From positions 26,114 to 90,113 of the forward strand of contig JAHHSM010000001.1 in assembly GCA_020025175.1 (NCBI GenBank): 64,000 bases of DNA. Reading direction: 5' to 3'. Made by a program: the position numbers and the translations under genes. The DNA is from Oscillospiraceae bacterium (lineage in GTDB: Bacteria; Bacillota; Clostridia; Oscillospirales; Oscillospiraceae). Below the pieces are notes generated by a model. That model was given only the letters and a program-made list of their open reading frames with translations, did no database searches and had not been told where the DNA came from. Positions within the stretch are counted from its first letter, which is position 1. Each line of letters begins with the position of its first letter. Below, one piece after another: positions 52,982 to 61,616 of this stretch.

Positions 52982-55387
52982 TCAGGTTTCAGCAGCTTCG
53001 GTTGCGGAATTGTTCAGATCAGTGCTTTTCTGATGGTTGAAAATGGTTTCAAAGTTCGTCAAAACCTGTGCAATTTCGGCACGGGATGCTGTGCCGAGCG
53101 GATTAAGGTTATTGCCGCTGCCCTTCAGCAGACCGGCGCCGATTGCCCACGACATGGATTCGCAGGCCCAGCTGTGAATCAGGTTTGCATCCGTAAAGGC
53201 GGAGGTATCGCCGTGGGCGGAAGTATCGTAGCCGACGTACTTGGCATAATTACGGAAAATCATAGCCATCTGCTCGCGCGTAACTTCGCCATTGGGATTG
53301 AATTCGCCGTTGCCGGTACCGTTGACAATGCCCTCTTTAGCTGCCCATTCAACCGCCGGTGCATACCACTGGCCTTCTTTTACATCGGTAAAGGTACCTT
53401 TGTAAGGGGAGCTGGGCTTGCCCTGCTTATTGTAGAGGATCTGAACGATCATGCTGCGGGAGGTGTTGGTCGCAGGGGCAAAGGTTGTGGGAGTAGTGCC
53501 CTGCATGAGTCCGTGTTCATAGTTATATTTCACCGCATCAAAATACCATGCATTGGAAGGCACATCCTTAAAGGGCATAGAGCTTACGGTGACTGGGATA
53601 GTGAGGGATTTTGCGCCGGCAGAGATCACAATGGAGCCGGTACCGTCCTTGGTGGCGGTAAATATGCCGTCGTTTGTAATCGTACCAATATCGCCGGTCA
53701 CTTCGTACTTAAAAGAGGTGTTTTTCGAAATGAGGGTCATGTGATTATAGGTAGCTGCTGTGATCAGGGGGTAAGTGGTGTCAGGTTGTGTGGTGATCGA
53801 AGTGACAACCTTGTTATTGCAGCGCGCTACAATAGAATCGGGATCTGCAACAGTCTGAACCTGTGTTGTTCCGCTCTGGGAACCGTTGCTGAAAGTCACG
53901 GTGGATAGACCGCTTTCGTTTGGTGTGGTAAACAGACCGTTTTGATCGATGCTGCCGCTGTCAGCGGACCAGATGGGTTCAGTGGAATCTGTCTGCATGG
54001 GAATGTAGTTGGTGTCTACAGGGGTGGCACTGAGCTGCACCTTTGTGCCTGCCAGAACCTGAGAGCTGACGGGAGAGATATAATAATGGCTCAGTTCCTC
54101 TGTGGGGGTATTGTCAGCCACAAGGAAAATATGGGTCGAAACATACCGTTCCTTACCTTCCGAGGGCTTGTTGATTGTGGTGGCGTGGGTGCTGTTGGGC
54201 AGTGTTGCGGTAATGGTGGTAGAACCGCCGCCGTCAAGACAAAGGGCGGTGGTGCAGCCGATCTGCTGCAGACGTTCTGCCAACAGCTGCTCGGAAGCAC
54301 CGACGCTGTGGCCCTTCTGACGTCCGTCGATGGTGTAGAACACCAGAGAGCCGTCACTCTTCTGACCGATAGCGGTACGGGGAGCGCTGCTTGTGCTGAG
54401 ACCGGAAACCACTTCCCCATTTTCGACCAACCGCTTAAATCCGCTGGTAATGTATTTAGCACGATTCCAGCTGCCGCCGGCGGAGTTGACGGAGATGGTG
54501 ACGGGGGTGCCGGGGGTTAGATCTGCCAGAACTTTCTTATTCTGATCGCTTGCGTTGTTGTTGACCGAAAGGACAATTTTTCCTGACGGTACGGGAGTTG
54601 CGCCGCTTTTAGAAGTGACGCTTTCCACCACCATATTCAGGCTTTGACCGATGCGCAGGTCGGTAGATTGTGTTCCGTCGGCAGGAGCAAGAACCACATC
54701 GATGCCGGCCTCTGTATTGCCGGTTGTGCCTTTTCTGTTAAAATCGTTGGTATACAGGAAAATGCCGCTGTTGCTGCGCGCTTTATTTACGGTATAAATT
54801 TTCTGTTTCACCGTGACTTCCTTGGTGACGGTTTCGCCGGAAGGCGGCGTTGCACCACTGTCATCTGATTCGGTGGGTGTGACAGGCTCCGTTACGGTGT
54901 GGGTGTAGGTCATATTGACGGCGACTTTTGGATCACCCATAATAGCAGTGCCGTCTTCCATAAAGCCGATGGCCCAAGTATAGTTGTACCCTGTGCGCAG
55001 GATACCATCCGTTACAAGCATGCCCATGGGAACACCGTTGGAGGTGTAGTAATAATCGCCGTTGATGCCGGCAACAACACGATAGCCCTGTGCTTCCAGC
55101 GACTTGGCAGCATTGGAGAGGGTGTTGGTGGTAGCAATTTTATCACCATAACTTACAATCGGTTTGACAGCTCCGCCGGGGGTATATGTAATAAAATTTT
55201 CGCTGCGCTTGTCATTTGCGCTGTATCCCCAATATACACCTTGTGATAATACAGTGCCCTGATGAATCTCTGTTTGCTGTAGGTGAAGATCTGTGCCAAT
55301 GACAGCAGCCAGAGGCGTGAGTACCATGGATGCGGCTGTGCCCACAGCCAGTGTAAAGGATAAAAGCTTGCGGGGGAATGGTTTCAT
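52982..55387 (-). CDS. Exported phosphodiester glycosidase (NAGPA domain) with triple SLH domain
   Basis: 801 residues. Signal peptide (LLSFTLAVGTAASMVLTPLAA); phosphodiester glycosidase/NAGPA domain to about residue 395 (GYRVVAGINGDYY, APRTAIGQKSDGSLVFYTIDG, CLDGGGSTTI); two Ig-like/Big2-type segments (about 400-610); three SLH repeats (KDVPSNAWYFDAVKY, TDVKEGQWYAPAVEW, FTDANLIHSWACESM). It should be held on secondary wall polymer and act on sugar-phosphodiester glycans. The start is ATG 55387 after GGAGGTG. Confidence 0.9.
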   Translation of the reverse strand: MKPFPRKLLSFTLAVGTAASMVLTPLAAVIGTDLHLQQTEIHQGTVLSQGVYWGYSANDKRSENFITYTPGGAVKPIVSYGDKIATTNTLSNAAKSLEAQGYRVVAGINGDYYYTSNGVPMGMLVTDGILRTGYNYTWAIGFMEDGTAIMGDPKVAVNMTYTHTVTEPVTPTESDDSGATPPSGETVTKEVTVKQKIYTVNKARSNSGIFLYTNDFNRKGTTGNTEAGIDVVLAPADGTQSTDLRIGQSLNMVVESVTSKSGATPVPSGKIVLSVNNNASDQNKKVLADLTPGTPVTISVNSAGGSWNRAKYITSGFKRLVENGEVVSGLSTSSAPRTAIGQKSDGSLVFYTIDGRQKGHSVGASEQLLAERLQQIGCTTALCLDGGGSTTITATLPNSTHATTINKPSEGKERYVSTHIFLVADNTPTEELSHYYISPVSSQVLAGTKVQLSATPVDTNYIPMQTDSTEPIWSADSGSIDQNGLFTTPNESGLSTVTFSNGSQSGTTQVQTVADPDSIVARCNNKVVTSITTQPDTTYPLITAATYNHMTLISKNTSFKYEVTGDIGTITNDGIFTATKDGTGSIVISAGAKSLTIPVTVSSMPFKDVPSNAWYFDAVKYNYEHGLMQGTTPTTFAPATNTSRSMIVQILYNKQGKPSSPYKGTFTDVKEGQWYAPAVEWAAKEGIVNGTGNGEFNPNGEVTREQMAMIFRNYAKYVGYDTSAHGDTSAFTDANLIHSWACESMSWAIGAGLLKGSGNNLNPLGTASRAEIAQVLTNFETIFNHQKSTDLNNSATEAAET

Positions 55388-55430
55388 GAAATTGCACCTC
55401 CAAAAAAGTTTAGAAAAGTGAAATGTGGTT

Positions 55431-55459
55431 ATTATACCATAGAATGGAAATTATGTAAA
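55431..55459 (-). promoter_or_regulatory. Promoter of the NAGPA-SLH gene
   Basis: Minus-strand TTTACA (55454-55459) and TATAAT (55431-55436), spacer 17, in the gap after hemW. Confidence 0.65.
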
Positions 55460-55472
55460 CTGGAAAGGACTG

Positions 55473-56684
55473 TCAAGGGCGGACCATAAAGTCGCCGCGG
55501 GCGGTTGCTTCCAAACGACGCTGTTTTTCCTTTGCCAGAGCATCCAAAAGGCCGTTGATCAATGTATTGGACAGCAGGAAACCTTTTGCTGTGAAATGCC
55601 AGGTATCATGTTCGCCTCGCTCTGCAAAACCCGCTTTCTCATACTGCTCCAGCAGCGGCAGAAAAATAGAAAAACGCTGGCGGAAGATACGTTCATAATA
55701 ACGGGGATCAATGCCTTGTACCGTGCGCATACGCAGCATAATATATTCTGTGTCGCGTGTCCAGTTGGGCAGGTCTTCACTTTCAACAGGCATCTCCCCG
55801 CCGTGGAGCGTACCGTCAATATAGGCCTGCAGATCTCTGCCGAAGGAGTAGCGGACACCACCGAAATCGGAATGGGAACCGGGACCAAACCCCACATATT
55901 CTGACAGTGTCCAATATTTTAGATTGTGGCGGCTTTCAAAACCCGGTTTGGCAAAATTTGAAATCTCATATTGCCCATAGCCGTGCTCTTTCAGATAGGA
56001 AACGGCAAAGAGACACATATCTGCCTGCAAATCATCATCGGCCAGAGTTAAAGATGTACGCTCCTGAAATAGGGGAGTGCCCTCTTCCAGCTTTAGGCCA
56101 TAGCAGGAAATGTGCTCGGGGTTCAATTTGACTGCGGCCTCAAGGGAAGCCCGAAAGCTTTCCATTGTCTGATTTGGCAGACCATAGATGAGATCTAAGC
56201 TCACATTTTTGAGCTTTGCCTTCCGCGCAGCTTCCACGGATTCCTGTACCTGAGCAAAGGAGTGGATGCGTCCCACTGCGCGAAGCTCTTCATCTGAGGC
56301 AGACTGCATACCAATGGAAATGCGGTTGAATCCGGCCCGACGCAGAGTGCGCAGCGCTTTCCAATCGGAAGCGCTGTCGGGGTTTGCCTCGAGCGTAATT
56401 TCGGCATTGCGCGCCAGTGTATAGTGTTTTTCAACAGCGGCAAGAATCGTTTTCAGAAGCTTTACACCAAGGTAGCTTGGTGTACCGCCGCCGAAATAGA
56501 CAGTATCCACTGCATGAGAACCGGCATGGGGTGCCATTTCCTTCAGGTGCGCACATAGGGCACGGGTGTATTCTGTCATACGGCTTTCGGATTGGGAAAG
56601 CGAGTAAAAATCGCAGTAGCGGCATTTTTGCTGGCAAAAGGGAACATGTATGTATAGTCCAAGCGGTAATCGTTCTTTTTTCAT
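55473..56684 (-). CDS. hemW: HemW-like radical SAM heme chaperone
   Basis: 403 residues. YIHVPFCQQKCRYCDFYS (CxxxCxxC then Phe, the HemW rather than HemN pattern), YFGGGTPSYL, ISIGMQS, YEISNFAKPG, GFGPGSHS. HemW binds heme and lacks coproporphyrinogen oxidase activity. The usual lepA neighbour is not present. Confidence 0.9.
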   Translation of the reverse strand: MKKERLPLGLYIHVPFCQQKCRYCDFYSLSQSESRMTEYTRALCAHLKEMAPHAGSHAVDTVYFGGGTPSYLGVKLLKTILAAVEKHYTLARNAEITLEANPDSASDWKALRTLRRAGFNRISIGMQSASDEELRAVGRIHSFAQVQESVEAARKAKLKNVSLDLIYGLPNQTMESFRASLEAAVKLNPEHISCYGLKLEEGTPLFQERTSLTLADDDLQADMCLFAVSYLKEHGYGQYEISNFAKPGFESRHNLKYWTLSEYVGFGPGSHSDFGGVRYSFGRDLQAYIDGTLHGGEMPVESEDLPNWTRDTEYIMLRMRTVQGIDPRYYERIFRQRFSIFLPLLEQYEKAGFAERGEHDTWHFTAKGFLLSNTLINGLLDALAKEKQRRLEATARGDFMVRP

Positions 56685-56840
56685 GGTATCATCCGTTCTA
56701 TTTGAGATTTTCTTTCAAATCTCATTCAAATTCCTTGATTTTTTTATTGTACGAAATTCTCTGAAAAAGTGCAAGAGAGGGATAAAAAATAGGGATTGGG
56801 AAAAAATGAATTTATTATCTGTTTGGGAGGAAAAGAAACG

Positions 56841-57284
56841 ATGAAATTATCCGATCAGGAATATCAGGAACTCATACAAAAACGCGCGGAAAAATCACCG
56901 CTGCTGAAAGATATCGCCTTTGCCTTTTTTATTGGCGGAGCAATTTGTGTGATAGGGCAGCTGGTGCAAAACGGATGGGGTGCCGTGGGACTTGGTGAAA
57001 AAAATGCGGCCACTATGACAGCGGTCACAATGATTTTCCTAAGTGTGTTGCTGACAGGTCTGAATTTATATAATAAATTGGCGCGTTTTGGCGGTGCGGG
57101 CACTCTTGTGCCCATTACGGGGTTTGCCAATGCCATGGCTTCTCCTGCAATCGATTTTCGAAGCGAGGGCATTATCGCGGGTATGGCAGCCAAAATGTTT
57201 ATCATTGCCGGACCGGTTCTTGTATGCGGTATCTCAGCCAGCATTATCTATGGCATATTTTATTGGATCTTTTTGATGATTTGA
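56841..57284 (+). CDS. spoVAC: Stage V sporulation protein AC (SpoVAC/SpoVAEB family)
   Basis: 147 residues. FFIGGAICVIGQLVQNGWG, FGGAGTLVPITGFANAM and FRSEGIIAGMAAKMF align well with Bacillus SpoVAC. Several membrane helices. In Bacillus SpoVA moves dipicolinate in and out of spores. It is unusual that SpoVAD and SpoVAE are not adjacent; SpoVAEB is in the same family and remains possible. The start is ATG 56841 after GGGAGGAAA. Confidence 0.9.
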   Translation: MKLSDQEYQELIQKRAEKSPLLKDIAFAFFIGGAICVIGQLVQNGWGAVGLGEKNAATMTAVTMIFLSVLLTGLNLYNKLARFGGAGTLVPITGFANAMASPAIDFRSEGIIAGMAAKMFIIAGPVLVCGISASIIYGIFYWIFLMI

Positions 57285-57298
57285 TGGACCGGATAAAT

Positions 57299-57330
57299 AA
57301 AAGCCATGGTCTTTTCAGACCATGGCTTTT
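57299..57330. terminator. Bidirectional terminator after spoVAC
   Basis: 14-bp perfect stem AAAAGCCATGGTCT/AGACCATGGCTTTT with a 4-base loop between convergent genes. Confidence 0.87.
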
Positions 57331-57337
57331 ATGCTGT

Positions 57338-58456
57338 TCATTTTTTCGTGGGCAGTGCGCGGACGGCTTCCACATCAGCCAATGTAATTTCCATCAGATC
57401 CTCGCGCCGAGGGGTTTCCAGCTCTGCCAGACGGTTGCACTGGGCGGTGAGCAGCTGCTCAAAAATATTGCGTATGCCACGGGCATTGCCGAAAGAAAGA
57501 GAATCGGTATTGCGCTGGGCAATTAGAAGCTGAACTTCTTTTTTTGCGGCTTCATTCAGTATGTAGCAGCCCTTTTTGCACTGCATTTGGAAAATACACA
57601 TCATTTCTTCCATGGTGTAGTCGTCAAAGTGGAGATATCGGTTAAAACGTGATTCAAGACCCGGATTGCTGTGGATAAAAGTGTCCATCAGACCATTATA
57701 TCCGGCAACAATGACTACCAGATCATCGCGGTGGTCTTCCATGGCTTTGAGCAGGGTGTCGATGGCCTCCTGACCGAAATCGTTGTCGCTTTTGCCGTTG
57801 AGTGTATATGCTTCATCAATAAATAATACGCCGCCCATTGCCTGATTGATCACCTTGGTGGTTTTTGCGGCGGTTTGTCCCACATATCCGGCAACAAGAC
57901 CGCTGCGGTCAACTTCCACCAAGTGACCTTTGGATAAAATACCAAGGCTGTGGTAAATGCGCGCCATAATGCGGGCGATGGTTGTTTTTCCGGTGCCGGG
58001 ATTGCCGGAAAACACCATATGCAGGGACATCTCGGTGCAGGGCAGATCGAGTTCTTTGCGCTTTTGCTCAATTTGCGCCATGTTGATGAGATTGTTCACT
58101 TCTTTTTTGACCGCATGCAAACCAATGTAGGAATCCAGTTCCTGCTTGAGATCCTCGATAGGCTCCGCGGGGACCGTTTCCTCTTCCGGTGTTTCAGAGA
58201 TGGGTGCGCCTGTTGCAGCTGTGGGCTTGGCGTTCGGAGCGGCTTCGCCGGATGTTGTTTCTGCGCGATTATTTGGGGTGGAATTTTCCTCAGATACAGG
58301 CGGTGCTTGTTTTTCCGAAGCTGCTGAAGGGGCGGAGGGACCCCAGAAGTCCGTGCTCATACGGCTGAGATTGTTGGCGGTTAAAGTGTGGATCAGGTCC
58401 AGCTGCTGCTGAATAATGCGGTCTTTGCGGTCGCTGTTTCCAAACTGAAGTGCCAT
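57338..58456 (-). CDS. CbxX/SpoVK-type AAA ATPase
   Basis: 372 residues. N-terminal region of about 100 residues of low complexity rich in Pro, Ala, Thr and Glu (disordered linker), then a AAA domain: Walker A SGNPGTGKTT, Walker B GGVLFIDEAYTL, sensor segments (VVIVAGYNGLMD; NPGLESRFNRYLHFDDYT). The CbxX/CfqX family includes SpoVK and Rubisco activases. The role here is unknown. The start is ATG 58456, eight bases after AAGGAG. Confidence 0.88.
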   Translation of the reverse strand: MALQFGNSDRKDRIIQQQLDLIHTLTANNLSRMSTDFWGPSAPSAASEKQAPPVSEENSTPNNRAETTSGEAAPNAKPTAATGAPISETPEEETVPAEPIEDLKQELDSYIGLHAVKKEVNNLINMAQIEQKRKELDLPCTEMSLHMVFSGNPGTGKTTIARIMARIYHSLGILSKGHLVEVDRSGLVAGYVGQTAAKTTKVINQAMGGVLFIDEAYTLNGKSDNDFGQEAIDTLLKAMEDHRDDLVVIVAGYNGLMDTFIHSNPGLESRFNRYLHFDDYTMEEMMCIFQMQCKKGCYILNEAAKKEVQLLIAQRNTDSLSFGNARGIRNIFEQLLTAQCNRLAELETPRREDLMEITLADVEAVRALPTKK

Positions 58457-58461
58457 AGAAG

Positions 58462-58983
58462 TCACTCCTTACTTTGTATCAGATTTGTTTTGTTCATAGC
58501 GGCGAACAGCAGCGCGGCAATAAAGCCGGTGAGTGCGCCGGTAAAAATGGATACAACCAGCAATAGGGGGAGATAGGCGAGGGGGGCTGTGCTGCCCAGG
58601 GTGATGATTGCGGCACCGACCTGCCCTATATTATGCCCGGCGGCACCGGCGATGGACACACCGTAAATAGAGAATGCACGGATGCGATGCAGTGCAATCA
58701 TGAGCAGCATGGCAAGGATACCACCTAAAAGAGAAAAAAACAGAGCCGAGGCATTCCCTGCGAACATGGCGCCCAATAGACAGCGTGCAGTGAGAATTGT
58801 CAAAGCCGGGAGTGCGCCCAGATAGTAGAGCGCGAATACAGTGACGATGTTGGCAAGACCGAGCTTGATGCCGGGCAGAGGAATGAACAATGCCGCGGGA
58901 AATAAATTTTCAAGGTAAGACAGCGCCAATGCAAGAGCGGTTAAGACGGCACAGAGAGCCAATTTGTGTACGTCGGTTTTCAT
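58462..58983 (-). CDS. Gx transporter / heptaprenyl diphosphate synthase component I family membrane protein
   Basis: 173 residues, about five membrane helices. The segment PLPGIKLGLANIVTVFALYYLG and GAAGHNIGQVGAAIITLG are family hallmarks (PF07456). Despite the name, members look like small ECF-type transporters. The start is ATG 58983 after AGTGAGG; it overlaps the NusG-II gene region. It lies in an operon with NusG-II and apbE, as in flavin-based electron-transfer loci where it is called EetB (from memory). Confidence 0.87.
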   Translation of the reverse strand: MKTDVHKLALCAVLTALALALSYLENLFPAALFIPLPGIKLGLANIVTVFALYYLGALPALTILTARCLLGAMFAGNASALFFSLLGGILAMLLMIALHRIRAFSIYGVSIAGAAGHNIGQVGAAIITLGSTAPLAYLPLLLVVSIFTGALTGFIAALLFAAMNKTNLIQSKE

Positions 58984-58994
58984 GGTTCTATGCC

Positions 58995-59417
58995 TCACTT
59001 TACAATAATATCAAAATCTGGATTTTGTGTTTTGCTGCTGCCGGAAAGTTCTACAATAAACCGCTCCGGCAGACATACGATGCTTTGGCCGGCGCTGCGG
59101 ATCCAACCGGTATGAACACAGTTCTGGTTGGCGCAGGGGGCATGCTCGATACAGACCTGCTGATCTTCGATCAATACGACAAAGTCCCCGTAGGTTCGGC
59201 GTTGTGCATGGTCGATACCCTTTAGGGAGAAGCTGTCCACGGTTTCACCATTTTGGGAGATAGTACATAAAACGGCATCATCTCTGCTGTTTTCAGGCAG
59301 CATGGAAAATAAGAGAATACCTGCCAGTGCAAGGACGGCCAATACGATCAATCCGTCCCAGATGGTGGGACGCAGGCGGGGTGTGTATTCAGTTTTTGGT
59401 AAGGAAGGTGTATTCAT
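58995..59417 (-). CDS. NusG domain II-containing membrane-anchored protein
   Basis: 140 residues. One membrane anchor (DGLIVLAVLALAGILLFSML) then an extracytoplasmic NusG-II domain (CIEHAPCANQNCVHTGWI, SIVCLPERFIVEL) with several cysteines. The C-x5-C-x3-H-x-G-W-style motif is typical. The start is ATG 59417 after ACGGAGC, inside the end of apbE. EetA-like by context. Confidence 0.85.
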   Translation of the reverse strand: MNTPSLPKTEYTPRLRPTIWDGLIVLAVLALAGILLFSMLPENSRDDAVLCTISQNGETVDSFSLKGIDHAQRRTYGDFVVLIEDQQVCIEHAPCANQNCVHTGWIRSAGQSIVCLPERFIVELSGSSKTQNPDFDIIVK

Positions 59418-60432
59418 AATTTTGCTCCGTAGGATAAGGCTCAAAGCAGTCTTTCAGCCCTTCGGTAAGGTAAATATGTCCTGTATCATCCACCAGGATC
59501 ATATCAAAATCAATTTCGTAATGCTTCCAGAAATCCACAGCAGCATCATAGCCCATGACAAACAGCGCTGTGGACAGGGCATCCCCCATGGTGCCGTTAT
59601 TGCACACGATCGTCACAGATACAAGGCCGTTTCGCGCTACATCACCTGTTTTCGGGTCAATGATGTGGTAATAGGTCGTACCGTTTTTTTCAAAATAACG
59701 CTGGTAGCCGCCGGAGGTAATGGCAAATTGATCGGCAACATGAAGTATACCAAAATAACTGCCGCTGTTATTGGGATCTTCAACGGCAATCCGCCACAGG
59801 GAACCGTCAGGCTTTCTGCCGTGCACATATACATTGCCGCCCAGACTGACCATAGCGGATTTGATATCCGATTCCTCCAATACATGGGAAAGGCGATCAG
59901 AGGCGTATCCCTTTGCAATACCACCCAGATCAATTGCCATGCCCTGCTCCAAAGTCACTGTTCCATTGCCGAAAACAATACGGTCATTTCCCACGTGCGC
60001 AAGAAGCTGGTCCAGTTCTTCCTGTGAGGGAACACGGGGATGTTCCCCCGTGAAATTCCAGGCATCCATAATGGGGGCAACGGTAATATCCAGAGCACCG
60101 CCTGTATCTTTAGAATACTGTACACCTGCTTTTAAAAGGTCCATGACTTCCTCGTCTGCATTGACAGGTGCACCGTTGCTGCGATTGATTGCAGAAATGG
60201 TGCTGTCCTCATTATGGCGGGACAAAAGTGCGTCCAGACGGTTGATTTCGGCCACAGCATTTGCCAGAGCCTGCTGTTCTGCGTCGCTGTTCTCACCGAA
60301 TACGGTAAGCTTCATCTCTGTATTCATTGCGATGTATGTGGTGCTGCTGCCGCTTTCACTCTGCGCCGGTGTATCGGAACAGCCGGAAAGAAAAGCCGCC
60401 ATAACGAGGGAAAATAAAAACCACTTTTTCAT
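59389..60432 (-). CDS. apbE: FAD:protein FMN transferase (ApbE), lipoprotein form
   Basis: 347 residues. Lipobox AAFLSGC, then ApbE domain: SRHNEDSTISAINR, DLGGIAKGYASDRL, SLGGNVYVHGRKP, HIIDPKTG, and a C-terminal metal-binding MGDALSTALFV. It attaches FMN to Thr/Ser of exported flavoproteins such as RnfG or FMN-bind proteins, none of which is in the window. The start is ATG 60432 after GGGGTTT. Head of a three-gene operon. Confidence 0.93.
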   Translation of the reverse strand: MKKWFLFSLVMAAFLSGCSDTPAQSESGSSTTYIAMNTEMKLTVFGENSDAEQQALANAVAEINRLDALLSRHNEDSTISAINRSNGAPVNADEEVMDLLKAGVQYSKDTGGALDITVAPIMDAWNFTGEHPRVPSQEELDQLLAHVGNDRIVFGNGTVTLEQGMAIDLGGIAKGYASDRLSHVLEESDIKSAMVSLGGNVYVHGRKPDGSLWRIAVEDPNNSGSYFGILHVADQFAITSGGYQRYFEKNGTTYYHIIDPKTGDVARNGLVSVTIVCNNGTMGDALSTALFVMGYDAAVDFWKHYEIDFDMILVDDTGHIYLTEGLKDCFEPYPTEQNYEYTFLTKN

Positions 60433-60501
60433 AGGAAACCCCATTCTGTATCTATGCTGTTTTAGTCTGAGAAAACTTAAAATACTATTTGATATTTATA
60501 A

Positions 60502-60530
60502 AATATAGCATGATTTGAAGCCCCTTTCAA
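60502..60530 (-). promoter_or_regulatory. Promoter of the apbE operon
   Basis: Minus-strand TTGAAA (60525-60530) and TATATT (60502-60507), spacer 17. Confidence 0.6.
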
Positions 60531-60576
60531 CCAAAGACCATAATTTGAGCAGGTAGAAAAATGAAAATATTTTACC

Positions 60577-60605
60577 TTGCAAATTGTAATAGAATCTGTT
60601 AAACT
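60577..60605 (+). promoter_or_regulatory. Possible promoter of the 60678 membrane gene
   Basis: TTGCAA (60577-60582), spacer 17, TAAACT (60600-60605); the -10 is weak. Divergent from the apbE promoter. Confidence 0.4.
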
Positions 60606-60677
60606 AGCAATATTACAGTAAAATTATAAGTAGAAGTATGTATATTTGTACCTACTTGCTGGAGGGTAAATAGCACC

Positions 60678-61493
60678 ATGGCAAAAAGACAAAGCCTTGA
60701 TAAAAAGAAGCAGATTAAAACACAAAGCACACAGAGAAAGGCTGAACGGGAAAAGGAAGAAGCCGCAATCCTGCACCATTGCTTGAGCATGATCGGTCTG
60801 ATGGTGATTGCTGAGATATATTTTCTGGTTTGCAATCGTTTTTTCGTACAGGGAACGGCAGAGCAGATTGTTACAATGGCTAACGTAATAGGCGTTATGA
60901 CCTGGGTCGGACTGGCAGCAGCTGCTGCAGGTGTGGTGATCATGGTAGTGCGCCGTGGAAAAAAGCACGCACAGTGGGGAGGCTGGCTGACTCTGCTGGG
61001 TGTCGTTGTTTGTGTCGGCAGCCGTCTAATGCTGACGATTTATCCTTTGGGTACAACGGTTATGTGTGTTGCTGTGCCGCTGTTGGCGCTGGCTGGTTTT
61101 GTGTATTACCTTTATCAGCGCGAATTTTTCTGCTCCGGTCTGGGGTTGGGCATGGCGATTGCCGGTATGTGGCTTTCCCGCAAAGCGGTGGATAGTGCTA
61201 CTTGGGATAAAAACTATATTTGGCTCGAAGCTGTTTTGCTTGTTGCGGTTCTCGTGTTGGCGGCATTGTGTGTCAAGATCGGCCGTAATGAAGGGAAATG
61301 GGGCAAGGGTGAAAATGCTGTGAGTGTTTTCTCCGGTGCAACCAACTACAACGTGGTTTACGGTACATTGGCGATTGCGGCAGTGATGCTGCTGGTGGGG
61401 TCATTCGTCCCTGCTGTGGCATTGTATCTGTTGTGGGTGGGTATTGCGCTGCTGTTTGTCTTGGCTGTGTATTATACCATCCATTTGATGTAA
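60678..61493 (+). CDS. Multi-span membrane protein of unknown function
   Basis: 271 residues. A basic, charged N-terminus of about 30 residues (KKKQIKTQSTQRKAEREKEE), then about seven to eight membrane helices (first at HHCLSMIGLMVIAEIYFLVC). No motif recognised. It is preceded by GGAGGGTAAATAG and is divergent from apbE. It could belong to an energy or envelope process, but nothing in the sequence shows it. Confidence 0.8.
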   Translation: MAKRQSLDKKKQIKTQSTQRKAEREKEEAAILHHCLSMIGLMVIAEIYFLVCNRFFVQGTAEQIVTMANVIGVMTWVGLAAAAAGVVIMVVRRGKKHAQWGGWLTLLGVVVCVGSRLMLTIYPLGTTVMCVAVPLLALAGFVYYLYQREFFCSGLGLGMAIAGMWLSRKAVDSATWDKNYIWLEAVLLVAVLVLAALCVKIGRNEGKWGKGENAVSVFSGATNYNVVYGTLAIAAVMLLVGSFVPAVALYLLWVGIALLFVLAVYYTIHLM

Positions 61494-61616
61494 ACAACAG
61501 ATCAATAGAAAAATGAAGTTCAGAGGGGAAGTGGTCGGTGACTGCTTTCCCTTATTGTTTTCTTTTCTGGAAATGACTGGATCAACATAAAACAACAGAG
61601 ATAGAGAGGAGATTTT

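Noticed and set aside
52955..54520. Two long plus-strand open frames (Gly/Ala/Cys rich)
   Set aside because: Antisense to the NAGPA-SLH gene; no start signals or recognisable motifs.
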